Assembly (NCBI GenBank): GCA_041908795.1
Contig: JAYRER010000012.1
Location: 1-15,027 of the forward strand
Source of the DNA: CAYLHB01 sp041908795
GTDB taxonomy: Bacteria; Patescibacteriota; Minisyncoccia; Phycocordibacterales; UBA12088
DNA: 15,027 bases
Direction of reading: 5' to 3'
Part shown: positions 1 to 6,464 of the stretch, piece after piece
How the letters are laid out: the number at the start of each line of letters is the position of its first letter
Position numbering within the stretch: the first letter of the stretch is position 1
Position numbers and translations under genes: made by a program
The notes under the pieces: model-generated
The model's input: only the letters and a program-made list of their open reading frames with translations
Databases searched by the model: none
Told to the model about the DNA's origin: nothing

Positions 1-195
1 GAGAAACCCGATTTCCTGCTTTATTTCTTCTATCTCATCTTCATACTCTTCCGTCGCATCTTTGCCACCCGATTCGAGCATCCGGACGGTGTAGAGCGCT
101 TGAAGCTCATCCACTTGCGCATCAATTTCATCAAGCTCATAGAGCATATCGATAACGATATACTCCTCATCGGTTCGTAAATGTACCTGTTTCAT
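1..195 (-). CDS. Small acidic hypothetical protein, 3' end cut off by window edge
   Basis: An open frame of 65 codons runs from an ATG at 195 off the left end of the window. The visible part begins MKQVHLRTDEEYIVIDMLYE and is very rich in Asp and Glu. Hydrophobic residues are spaced as in an amphipathic helix or coiled coil, both before and after a short Gly-Gly break near residue 43. There is no signal peptide or membrane segment. I do not recognise a family. It lies 86 bases downstream of the histidine kinase stop on the same strand, so co-transcription is possible, but I see neither a clear Shine-Dalgarno sequence nor a -10 hexamer at the six-base spacing used by other genes here. The continuous frame and biased composition support a real gene. 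Confidence 0.6.
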   Translation of the reverse strand, partial: MKQVHLRTDEEYIVIDMLYELDEIDAQVDELQALYTVRMLESGGKDATEEYEDEIEEIKQEIGFL

Positions 196-281
196 AGTGT
201 GATGGTGTATCTAGTAACTCACCGTGCGCTCGACCTCCGCATAGACTCATGCTACCGACTGCCACGTGAAATAATAATGAA

Positions 282-1553
282 CTATTGGTTCGTACCCCCA
301 CGCATAAGCCGAACAAAAAACGTCGTCACATCAGTATGCTCCGAGGTAAACCAAATCGAACCACCCATTTTTTCTGTGAGTGAACGTGCGATGTAAAGAC
401 CCAAACCCGTTCCGTCCTCTGCCGCTTCCTCAGCATTGTCGGCTCGAAACAACTTTGAGAAAATACGTTGCCGTTGATAGGCGGGAATACCACGCCCATG
501 ATTGCTCACTGAAATAATGTGCCCACTTGGCAGTTCTTGAACCTCAACGGTCACCGCAGTATTGCTAAAGCTGTACTTCACTGCGTTTGAGAGCAGATTG
601 TCGAGCACCACCTCAACAAGCCGGGGATCGGCACGAGCGAAAAGTGGCGCCTCCGGTTTACGATACACAACTGTGAGCGACTTCTCACCCAAAAGTCTGC
701 TGTTATCAGTTATCACGGTATCCACAAGGACTCCTATGTCAACATCGGAAAATGTTGGTTCAACGGAGCCCATTTCGATGCGTGAAGCATTAAGTACTGA
801 ATTTACGAGCCTCTGCATACGTCGTGAGGCGTGTGCGATTTCCTTAAGGTGAGCCTCGATTTCCTCCGGTATAGAACCTGCATAGTAACGATCAAGGATC
901 TCTAAATTGAGCGAAATGATAGAAAGCGGTGTGCGCAACTGATGCGACGCGAGAGAAATAAACTCATCTTTCGCGCGTCGCACCTCCAGCTCTGCGGAGC
1001 TGTCCCGAAAGACCGATACCGCCGCCACCGTCTCGCCACTACTTATGACGGGCGCAACGGTTACAGTAACGGGAAATCTTATCCCTGTTTTACGATTCAC
1101 GAAGAACAGAAGTTTATCGGTGGTGCTGTACTCTATGGTTTCGCGTGCACGTAGCGCCTCGCTTATCGGCCGTTCAGACTCCGCTACCGCCACACCGTAT
1201 TCATCTTCCAGTCGCACCACCTCCCCGAGTGGGCGTCCGATAATATGCGTTCCCTCGAGGCCAAGCACTTCGCGTGCACGCGGATTCATGAGGAGTATAC
1301 GGTACTGCTTGTCGACTACATACAATCCTTCACCTATACTTCTAAGCATCGCTTCATGTTGTGCGGTACGATCGTGGAGCTCTCCGATGCGCGTACGTAT
1401 CTCTGTGAAAAGCGAATCGAGCGCGGTCCGAAGTTCACTAAAAGATACGTCGCTTCCCGGAATGGTCGTCGCACCAACAAGGTCTCGTTTTACGAGATTG
1501 TCACATAACGTTGCAAATACGTGACACTCTCTCTCAACCATGCTTCGTGACAT
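282..1553 (-). CDS. Soluble PAS-domain sensor histidine kinase
   Basis: About 423 residues from the chosen ATG. In order: an N-terminal helical stretch (about 1-60) with no membrane segment; a PAS domain (about 60-180) containing SIGEGLYVVDKQYRILLMNP; a HisKA dimerisation domain with SLASHQLRTPLSIIS and phospho-acceptor His204; and a HATPase_c domain with N box (DNLLSNAVKYS), G1 box (NHGRGIP) and G2 box (DGTGLGLYIARSL). It autophosphorylates and should pass phosphate to the divergently encoded regulator at 1760-2440. Lacking membrane segments, it probably senses a cytoplasmic ligand or redox state through PAS. The start is uncertain: ATG 1553 has AAAGGA just upstream at short spacing; ATG 1541 and ATG 1598 are alternatives. 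The frame stays open to a GTG at 1688, but that extension overlaps the probable promoter and does not look like a domain. Confidence 0.9.
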   Translation of the reverse strand: MSRSMVERECHVFATLCDNLVKRDLVGATTIPGSDVSFSELRTALDSLFTEIRTRIGELHDRTAQHEAMLRSIGEGLYVVDKQYRILLMNPRAREVLGLEGTHIIGRPLGEVVRLEDEYGVAVAESERPISEALRARETIEYSTTDKLLFFVNRKTGIRFPVTVTVAPVISSGETVAAVSVFRDSSAELEVRRAKDEFISLASHQLRTPLSIISLNLEILDRYYAGSIPEEIEAHLKEIAHASRRMQRLVNSVLNASRIEMGSVEPTFSDVDIGVLVDTVITDNSRLLGEKSLTVVYRKPEAPLFARADPRLVEVVLDNLLSNAVKYSFSNTAVTVEVQELPSGHIISVSNHGRGIPAYQRQRIFSKLFRADNAEEAAEDGTGLGLYIARSLTEKMGGSIWFTSEHTDVTTFFVRLMRGGTNQ

Positions 1554-1759
1554 CGTTCCTTTGGTACGTATTTTCAGGGGGCGGTGAGAGCGAATCATAT
1601 GAAAATCGACATAGCAACGTACTTTATGAGAGCGACTATAAATATCGAGGGTACACGACCATGCATGAACCCAACATGAAGAAATCACTATAAAGTAATT
1701 ATAGCTTCATGTATTCTTCATACATGAGCATGTACCTTCAAAAGTACGAAAAGCACATT
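1554..1759. promoter_or_regulatory. Divergent control region between histidine kinase and response regulator
   Basis: About 200 bases separate the two start codons. AT-rich -10-like stretches occur for both directions (TATAAAGTAATTATAG around 1690-1704 and, on the minus strand, TATTTATAGT around 1637-1646), but neither has a convincing -35 partner. The repeats at 1706-1734 lie on the regulator side. The layout suggests autoregulation of the two-component pair; this is inference. Confidence 0.45.
1706..1734 (+). promoter_or_regulatory. Candidate response-regulator operator (CATGTA / CATACA / CATGTA)
   Basis: CATGTA (1708-1713), CATACA (1719-1724) and CATGTA (1729-1734) recur every 10-11 bases; TTCAT is repeated exactly 11 bases apart (1706 and 1717). 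The first two units also form a perfect 8-bp inverted repeat, arms TCATGTAT and ATACATGA, with a 5-base spacer. OmpR/PhoB regulators usually bind direct repeats of about 11 bp, so this is a good candidate site for the regulator encoded immediately downstream. Confidence 0.45.
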
Positions 1760-2440
1760 ATGCGAATACTCCTTGTTGAAGATGAAGAACGTATTGCATC
1801 AGCCGTCAAAAAGGTGCTTGAACTTGAGGGGTACGCGGTGGACTGGGTTGCTGATGGTCTCAAAGCTGAACAACGAATTTTGATGTACCGCAATGAGTAC
1901 GATGTGGTTATTCTCGACCTCATGTTGCCTGGAAAGCAAGGGAAAGATATTTGCAAAACGGTACGCGGGGACGGGGTCAGTATGCCCATTCTCGTGCTTA
2001 CGGCAAAAGATATGGTGGATGATAAAGTGTTTCTTCTTGATAGTGGAGCAGACGACTACCTTGTGAAGCCATTTGCGTTTGAGGAGCTCCTCGCACGACT
2101 TAAAGCACTCTTACGAAGACCTCGTGAATCGCTCCCCGTTGAGCTCACAGTTGGCACTATAGTACTGGATACTAAAACAAGAACCGCCACCTCACAGGGT
2201 AAAACGATGAAGCTTACAGCGAAAGAGTATGCACTTCTTGAGTACTTCATGCGCCACCCAGATGAAGTTGTAGATCGTGAAACAATTCTCGATCACCTGT
2301 GGGGCTTTGACTTCGACTCATTCAGTAATGTTGTGGACGTACACTTGAAAAACCTGCGAAAAAAGATTGACAGGTATCGAGGAAAAGAAGTTCTGGAGAC
2401 AGTGCGAGGTATGGGCTACCGTCTAAACTCCGTCTACTAA
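1760..2440 (+). CDS. OmpR/PhoB-family response regulator
   Basis: 226 residues, the usual length for the family. The receiver domain (about 1-120) has the acidic pocket E7/D8, phospho-acceptor Asp53 in VVILDLMLPG, Thr81 in VLTAKD and Lys103 in DDYLVKPF. The C-terminal winged helix (about 128-225) shows the Trans_reg_C pattern, including LTAKEYALLEYFMRHPDEVV and DVHLKNLRKKID, and ends in the typical TVRGMGYRL. ATG 1760 is chosen because MRILLVEDEERI is the canonical receiver start; upstream in-frame ATGs (from 1709) lie inside the repeat cluster. It is divergent from the kinase at 282-1553, its likely partner, and should act as a DNA-binding transcription factor. Target genes cannot be told from sequence, but the repeats upstream suggest it controls its own locus. 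Confidence 0.93.
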   Translation: MRILLVEDEERIASAVKKVLELEGYAVDWVADGLKAEQRILMYRNEYDVVILDLMLPGKQGKDICKTVRGDGVSMPILVLTAKDMVDDKVFLLDSGADDYLVKPFAFEELLARLKALLRRPRESLPVELTVGTIVLDTKTRTATSQGKTMKLTAKEYALLEYFMRHPDEVVDRETILDHLWGFDFDSFSNVVDVHLKNLRKKIDRYRGKEVLETVRGMGYRLNSVY

Positions 2441-2454
2441 GCATACTGTTGTAG

Positions 2455-2484
2455 CTTCCTCACAAGCTAATCGGGAGGTTTTTT
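2455..2484 (+). terminator. Probable intrinsic terminator after the response regulator
   Basis: CCTC (2458-2461) can pair with GAGG (2475-2478), or alternatively CTTCC (2455-2459) with GGGAG (2473-2477, one G-U pair), directly followed by six T residues (2479-2484). The stem is short but the T tract and position, 15-45 bases after the regulator stop, fit. The rest of 2485-2595 holds nothing I can name. Confidence 0.45.
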
Positions 2485-2595
2485 CTGCCTTTAATATAAG
2501 GTAGTTTGTTGTTGGTGAATTTGCCTCCATCAACTAAACCCTTGTACGCATTCCCGAAGCACTTCTGCGTGCTACCGTATGGCGACATCTACAAA

Positions 2596-3654
2596 TTATA
2601 CTTTCTCAACACATTCGTCCTCGTGGAGCACACTACGTTCTATATGCATTTTGTTTGCATAGATATCCGCAAGTGCAACAAGTATGCCAAAAACCAGCGG
2701 TCCGATCAGAAAGCCCGACACCCCAAAGAACGCGAGCCCGCCTAGTACGGAAAGAAAAATAAGGAGCGGGTGGATGGAGACACCTCGCCCAATAAGCTGA
2801 GGTCTAAAAATATTGTCCACGAGCCCAACCACTAAAAAGCCCCATAGCGCAAAAAGTACCATCAGTGCGAATTGTCCCGTCACAAGGAGGTAAAGCGCGG
2901 CGGGTAAAAAAACAATCCCTGTACCCACACTAGGAATTACCGCTCCCACCGTCGCCACCACACCCCAGAGTACCGGGTTGGGAATACCCACGACCCAAAG
3001 CGCAAGGCCGGTGAGCGCTCCCTGTAAGAGCGCAATGAGGAGTGTTCCACGAATAAGTGAGTGTACCACTTGGTCAAGGCGCCGAAGTACCTCCTCATCC
3101 GATTCATCGGTAAGGGGAGAAAACCTAATCAACACTTTCCGAAACTTCTTCCCGTCCTTGAGGAAGTAGTAGAGTACAATGAGCGTAACAAAGAGGCGAA
3201 GGACAATACTTGTAGTCCCGGTAAACAGTGCTCCTAAATTTGCAGAGAGCCATGCGACACCTTCGCGCACCACCTCTTCCACGTCCAATGAAAGTCCGAT
3301 TGGCAGATATTTATTCACACGGTCGGTAATCGGAATGGTAATACTGTGAATATCAGAGAAACCGTTGGACTGGATTGTAGTACTCATTCCCTGCACTTCT
3401 AGAAAAATCAGGTATCCTACACCCAGCGCCGGGACGACAATGAGGAGCGAAGAAATCAGTGTGGTGACAAGCGCTGCGATAGTACGACTGGGTACAATTC
3501 GTTCCACTCGCACATAGAACGGATGCACCAGCACCGCAAGGACACCCGCAAGCACCATTGCACCGAGGTACGGGTAGAGAATCGCAGCCGCGAGCACAAG
3601 CACACATAAAAATACTGCAACAAAAAAGTAACGTTCAACGCGAGTATCCTCCAT
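2596..3654 (-). CDS. AI-2E-family (PF01594-type) membrane permease
   Basis: 352 residues, typical for the family. It starts MEDTRVERYFFVAVFLCVLV. Two hydrophobic segments lie near residues 10-50 and another near 60-95, then a soluble region (about 100-150), then a long membrane-rich C-terminal half with LIVLYYFLKDGKKFR, an internal ALLQGALTGLALWVVGIPNP segment, and PSVGTGIVFLPAALYLLVTG, as in AI-2E/YdiK/PerM-like proteins. Substrates vary in this family (autoinducer-2 export for TqsA, Na+/H+ exchange for some), so the substrate here is unknown. The ATG at 3654 is preceded at exactly six bases by an extended -10 hexamer, supporting this start over an upstream in-frame GTG/ATG. It converges on the response regulator and is separated from the YtxH-like gene upstream by a hairpin. 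Confidence 0.88.
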   Translation of the reverse strand: MEDTRVERYFFVAVFLCVLVLAAAILYPYLGAMVLAGVLAVLVHPFYVRVERIVPSRTIAALVTTLISSLLIVVPALGVGYLIFLEVQGMSTTIQSNGFSDIHSITIPITDRVNKYLPIGLSLDVEEVVREGVAWLSANLGALFTGTTSIVLRLFVTLIVLYYFLKDGKKFRKVLIRFSPLTDESDEEVLRRLDQVVHSLIRGTLLIALLQGALTGLALWVVGIPNPVLWGVVATVGAVIPSVGTGIVFLPAALYLLVTGQFALMVLFALWGFLVVGLVDNIFRPQLIGRGVSIHPLLIFLSVLGGLAFFGVSGFLIGPLVFGILVALADIYANKMHIERSVLHEDECVEKV

Positions 3655-3669
3655 TACCCTATCGTACCA
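3655..3669 (-). promoter_or_regulatory. Extended -10 promoter, leaderless start for AI-2E permease
   Basis: On the minus strand TGG-TACGAT (hexamer 3666-3661) is followed by AGGGTA and the ATG at 3654. The six-base gap places the expected transcription start at the A of ATG. No good -35 hexamer is visible (TTGTGC at 15 bp spacing at best). Confidence 0.6.
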
Positions 3670-3675
3670 CAATGA

Positions 3676-3696
3676 AACGCCGCACAACGCGGCGTT
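3676..3696 (-). terminator. Hairpin after the YtxH-like gene, probable terminator
   Basis: Perfect 8-bp stem AACGCCGC/GCGGCGTT with a 5-base loop. On the minus strand it is followed by TTTCATT, a weak U tract. It sits 25 bases past the YtxH-like stop and just upstream of the permease promoter, so it can insulate the two units. Confidence 0.5.
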
Positions 3697-3721
3697 CCAC
3701 AGCTCCCTCTCCAAGGGCGCG

Positions 3722-4108
3722 CTATGCTCCGATAGGAGCCTCCTTCTTTTGTGCCGTCTTTTTCGGTTTCTTTTTTGTTGAGCCCGCCTCGATTTCTTTC
3801 CAGTAGCGTTTGAGTTCTTTATTGAGCTTCACCGCTTCCGCTTCTCCGACCGATGCGAGCTTTGCGTACTTCGCGGTCACTTTGTCTATTGCCTGCCCAT
3901 ACGACTCCTTGGAAACATTCTGCATCTTTTCAAACTGCTCAAGCACCTCTCCTTTCGCCTTGATGGTCCAGGCGCGCACCTTTTTGCGGTTCTCCGCACC
4001 CTTTGGACCGTAGAGATAAAACCCCGTCGCAACGACACCCGCGAGCGCCGCGCCAAGCGCCACACCGGCACCAATACCGTCTTTTTGATTCACTTTTTTT
4101 GCTGGCAT
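3722..4108 (-). CDS. YtxH-like single-pass membrane protein
   Basis: 128 residues. An N-terminal Gly/Ala-rich membrane segment (about residues 11-34, IGAGVALGAALAGVVATGFY) is followed by GPKGAENRKKVRAW, the typical YtxH junction where a Pro-Lys-Gly motif precedes a basic helix. A long amphipathic charged helix (about 45-108) follows, then a Lys/Ala-rich tail (KKKPKKTAQKKEAP) that could bind nucleic acid or anionic polymer. The function of YtxH proteins is poorly defined; they are linked to general stress in Bacillus subtilis. It lies 50 bases downstream of the YtxG/DUF948-like gene, probably in one transcript, although AGGT just before the ATG and AT-rich TTAAAT upstream leave room for an additional start. 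Confidence 0.72.
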   Translation of the reverse strand: MPAKKVNQKDGIGAGVALGAALAGVVATGFYLYGPKGAENRKKVRAWTIKAKGEVLEQFEKMQNVSKESYGQAIDKVTAKYAKLASVGEAEAVKLNKELKRYWKEIEAGSTKKKPKKTAQKKEAPIGA

Positions 4109-4158
4109 ACGTACCTATGAAATTTAACTATTGATAAAGAGTTGCGGGCACCTTTCAA

Positions 4159-4530
4159 CTACTTTGCGTTGGTGCGTCTCGAGCGCGTGCCGCGCTTACG
4201 CGCCCGAGCTTCCAAAAGCGATTCAAGAAGGAGAGTGAGGGTTTCCCCCGCACCCGAACCCACGACCACACCGGCGGTCCTTGTGGCGGTTTTCACCCCG
4301 CCGACGACCGACTCGCGCACATCATGCACGCCCTCCTTAATATCTTCTCGAATCTCATCAAAATCTGCAGCGATGTCAGTCGCCTCGCGCTTGGCAATAC
4401 CTGCAAGTTCTCGGAGCTCACGAAGAATGGCAATCACGTAGAATCCCGCTATCGCCGCCAAGAAACCAACGACGACGACCACCACCGTCGTAACAAAAAA
4501 GAAGACATCCATTTTGAGCACCTCCTCCAT
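4159..4530 (-). CDS. YtxG/DUF948-like membrane-anchored helical protein
   Basis: 123 residues from ATG 4530, or 117 from the internal ATG 4512. One N-terminal membrane segment (DVFFFVTTVVVVVVGFLAAI and onward, about residues 8-36) is followed by a charged amphipathic helix (about 37-75, LRELRELAGIAKREATDIAA), a Gly/Thr/Val region, and a strongly basic C-terminus (EARARKRGTRSRRTNAK). This matches the DUF948 layout. Gene order with the YtxH-like gene recalls the B. subtilis ytxGHJ stress operon. Two start signals conflict: ATG 4530 lies six bases after an extended -10 (leaderless), while GGAGGAGGTG within codons 2-5 is a strong Shine-Dalgarno for ATG 4512. No enzymatic motif is present; a structural or envelope role is inferred. 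Confidence 0.7.
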   Translation of the reverse strand: MEEVLKMDVFFFVTTVVVVVVGFLAAIAGFYVIAILRELRELAGIAKREATDIAADFDEIREDIKEGVHDVRESVVGGVKTATRTAGVVVGSGAGETLTLLLESLLEARARKRGTRSRRTNAK

Positions 4531-4545
4531 CACAATAGTATACCA
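4531..4545 (-). promoter_or_regulatory. Extended -10 promoter at the YtxG-like gene
   Basis: Minus-strand TGG-TATACT (hexamer 4542-4537) followed by ATTGTG and ATG 4530. The six-base gap predicts initiation at the ATG. No convincing -35, compensated by the extended TGn element. Confidence 0.65.
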
Positions 4546-4614
4546 GAGTCATCCACAGTACATATACCGTAGGACCATACTCATTGAAGATACGCAATGG
4601 TCAATTTGGAGCCA

Positions 4615-4650
4615 TTCACCCTACCTACTGAGTGGGCGTATACTATCCCT
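4615..4650 (+). promoter_or_regulatory. Promoter, leaderless start for anchored protein
   Basis: TTCACC (4615-4620), an 18-base spacer, TATACT (4639-4644), ATCCCT, then ATG 4651. The gap of six bases fits a leaderless mRNA and rejects the in-frame upstream ATG at 4597, which would precede the promoter. Confidence 0.65.
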
Positions 4651-5421
4651 ATGACACGTCGTGTGCGCCGAATTGTAGTTGTTGTACTTGGCGTCTTGGT
4701 TGCTTTGGCGTGTATTGTGGTTGTGATGCGAGTCATGATCCCTAGGGGAGATATTTTTGTACTTGTCACCCCGCATGCAACCACATCACTTCAGCTCGTT
4801 GATGTGCGTGTAGTTGAGCGCGGCGGAGAAGTGGTTACTCTCAATTGTACAGAGGGAGAGTACCCGGAAGGGACACACACACTCACATGTGCACGCTCAC
4901 TGCGCGAGGGGGTGTACCCAGATATTGAGTTTGTATGGAGCGGTGTGAATGAAAGTATTCCTTTTTCCGTTACACGCGCGCCCAATCCAGTCAAAATTGA
5001 TAGAGGAGCTGTAACGGCGGTTCTTACTACTGTTGACGTCGAACGCTCACGTGTCCTCCTTGAGAACGGGGATACTGTGCTCTTACCCTTTGTCATCGTT
5101 GAGGTTCGAAATAATGCCAACGTGAGTGCCGACGGGAGTGTCAAAGGTGGTGTTGTGGCTACCATGCAGAGTATGGGGACGGACCGCTTTGGTGTACTAC
5201 GTCAAAATGTTCGAGTAGCGGATATGTCACTTAAAAAAACCGAGGATGGGTTACTGCGCCCAATCGAACAAACTGCAGAAGGAGTACCTGAAACGTCAGA
5301 AGGTATCGATCAACTTTCCGATACGACACTGGACGTGGCCACAAGCACAAGTGAAGCGGACACTGCTTTAAACACAGAAGTGATTCCTATTCCCCAAGAT
5401 AGTCAGACAGACAACGATTAA
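4651..5421 (+). CDS. Membrane-anchored extracellular protein of unknown function
   Basis: 256 residues. It begins with a basic MTRRVRRI and one hydrophobic segment (about 8-30), a signal anchor, so the rest should be outside the membrane. The middle (about 34-130) looks like a small beta-rich domain: alternating hydrophobic strands such as SLQLVDVRVVERGGEVVTL and a Cys pair (C66, C80) that could form a disulfide. A second strand-rich block (about 135-215) contains VLLENGDTVLLPFVIVEVRN. The C-terminal 40 residues are acidic and Ser/Thr-rich, probably disordered. I do not recognise a family and see no catalytic motif. Its last 35 bases overlap the 3' end of the convergent CAP-domain gene, and both products are predicted to be exported, which hints at related surface roles but does not prove it. 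Confidence 0.75.
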   Translation: MTRRVRRIVVVVLGVLVALACIVVVMRVMIPRGDIFVLVTPHATTSLQLVDVRVVERGGEVVTLNCTEGEYPEGTHTLTCARSLREGVYPDIEFVWSGVNESIPFSVTRAPNPVKIDRGAVTAVLTTVDVERSRVLLENGDTVLLPFVIVEVRNNANVSADGSVKGGVVATMQSMGTDRFGVLRQNVRVADMSLKKTEDGLLRPIEQTAEGVPETSEGIDQLSDTTLDVATSTSEADTALNTEVIPIPQDSQTDND

Positions 5422-6391
5422 AGCTCACCACACCGTTGTTGTAGCCTTCAATTTCTTCCTTGAGTGCAGCAACGCCAGTATTGTATTCTTCCACTGACGT
5501 GAGATACGAGGTGTATAGCTCTTCGAAGCGAGTACCGCTTCGCCGAATCCCTTTGAGTGCTTCTTCGTAGCTATCTACCCGCACACGAAGCGAAGTGAGA
5601 CGTTCTTTTTCTTCCTCAATAGAGGTCAATAAAGTGGTATCGGGTGTAGTACAGACGTTGCTGGGGAGTCCAAATGTCTGTACTGCCATCCAAACTTCGT
5701 AGCCTTCGTATGTGCCCTTTTTTGCGGCAATGCCTATCTCCCTGTACTTTTGACTCATTATGTTTGCACGGTGACCGGGACTGTCCATCCACGCCTGTAC
5801 CACGTGCATATTGTCGCGAAAGTTGCCCGATGCAAGGTTTTCCCCAACTGAGAGGTACGTGTACCCATAACGTTTCGCGAGGTCTCCCGCATTGTCCCCC
5901 GAAGGAGACTCATGAGCAAAGTACTGACGTTCAAACATATCCCTTACTTTCGCCTCAGCTATTCGGTCGAGTACGGCGTTGCGTTTAAGAATCGGCAATC
6001 CTTGTTTATACCTACGGGCATTCGTGGCCCCGAATATTCCGTCCGAATACAATGCCTCACGCGCACGCACCGTTCCTGTGGCAGGAAGAGAGAGTGGGGT
6101 TGCCGCCGTCACACGCTCTTCAACGACACGAGGGGGTGCTATGGTAGGCAATTCTGACGGACGAGGCATTTCCAATATCGGTTCCACTTCAGTAGGTTCG
6201 GTACTTAGAAGCTCCTTTTCTGGCACAACTTCAACTCGTTGTGCAGGTGACGTGTCGAGCACATATTCTCTCTCATTGTCTCTTTGTCCCAGAAGTGTTC
6301 GGACAAAGTCAGGCACAATAGTAGGCACCCCTGTGAGCACAGGCGCGAGCGCTGTTAAGATTGAGAGAAGGATACCGGTAAGCCAGACCAT
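5387..6391 (-). CDS. CAP/SCP-domain surface protein with C-terminal helical hairpin
   Basis: 334 residues. An N-terminal hydrophobic segment (about 1-28) acts as signal or anchor. A Pro/Glu/Thr-rich linker follows (about 40-112). The CAP domain spans about 115-245: ATNARRYKQGLPILKRNAVL, the His motif RQYFAHESPSG, GENLASG and AWMDSPGHRANIMS, then the closing strand YEGYEVWMAVQTFG. These are the conserved CAP (SCP/PR-1/YkwD) motifs with both metal/catalytic-site His residues kept. A C-terminal extension (about 247-334) is predicted helical and bracketed by the only two cysteines, C247 and C327. ATG 6391 is chosen because an extended -10 lies six bases upstream. It is divergent from the PCMT gene and converges with the anchored protein. 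Function in bacteria is generally unresolved; cell-surface or partner interaction is plausible. Confidence 0.88.
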   Translation of the reverse strand: MVWLTGILLSILTALAPVLTGVPTIVPDFVRTLLGQRDNEREYVLDTSPAQRVEVVPEKELLSTEPTEVEPILEMPRPSELPTIAPPRVVEERVTAATPLSLPATGTVRAREALYSDGIFGATNARRYKQGLPILKRNAVLDRIAEAKVRDMFERQYFAHESPSGDNAGDLAKRYGYTYLSVGENLASGNFRDNMHVVQAWMDSPGHRANIMSQKYREIGIAAKKGTYEGYEVWMAVQTFGLPSNVCTTPDTTLLTSIEEEKERLTSLRVRVDSYEEALKGIRRSGTRFEELYTSYLTSVEEYNTGVAALKEEIEGYNNGVVSFNRCLSDYLGE

Positions 6392-6406
6392 GGTCGCATT
6401 GTAGCA
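6392..6406 (-). promoter_or_regulatory. Extended -10 promoter, leaderless start for CAP protein
   Basis: Minus-strand TGC-TACAAT (hexamer 6403-6398) followed by GCGACC and ATG 6391: again a six-base gap. No strong -35 is seen at 16-18 bases. Confidence 0.65.
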
Positions 6407-6429
6407 GAAACGGTTGAGGTATCCCATGC

Positions 6430-6464
6430 TTGCCGATACTTGATACCGCCTGTAGCATGACACC
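6430..6464 (+). promoter_or_regulatory. Promoter, leaderless start for PCMT-family gene
   Basis: TTGCCG (6430-6435), a 17-base spacer, TAGCAT (6453-6458), GACACC, then ATG 6465. This is a complete -35/-10 pair with the same six-base distance to the start codon. Confidence 0.65.

Noticed and set aside
1554..1688. N-terminal extension of the histidine kinase to GTG 1688
   Set aside because: The added residues are Trp/Cys/His-rich without family resemblance and cover the divergent control region.
2558..2573. Small hairpin AGCAC/GTGCT after the permease stop as a terminator
   Set aside because: Only a 5-bp stem and no T tract on either strand.
4549..4557. Second DnaA-like box (TCATCCACA) upstream of the YtxG-like promoter
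   Set aside because: One mismatch at a conserved position and no partner site; best seen as chance.
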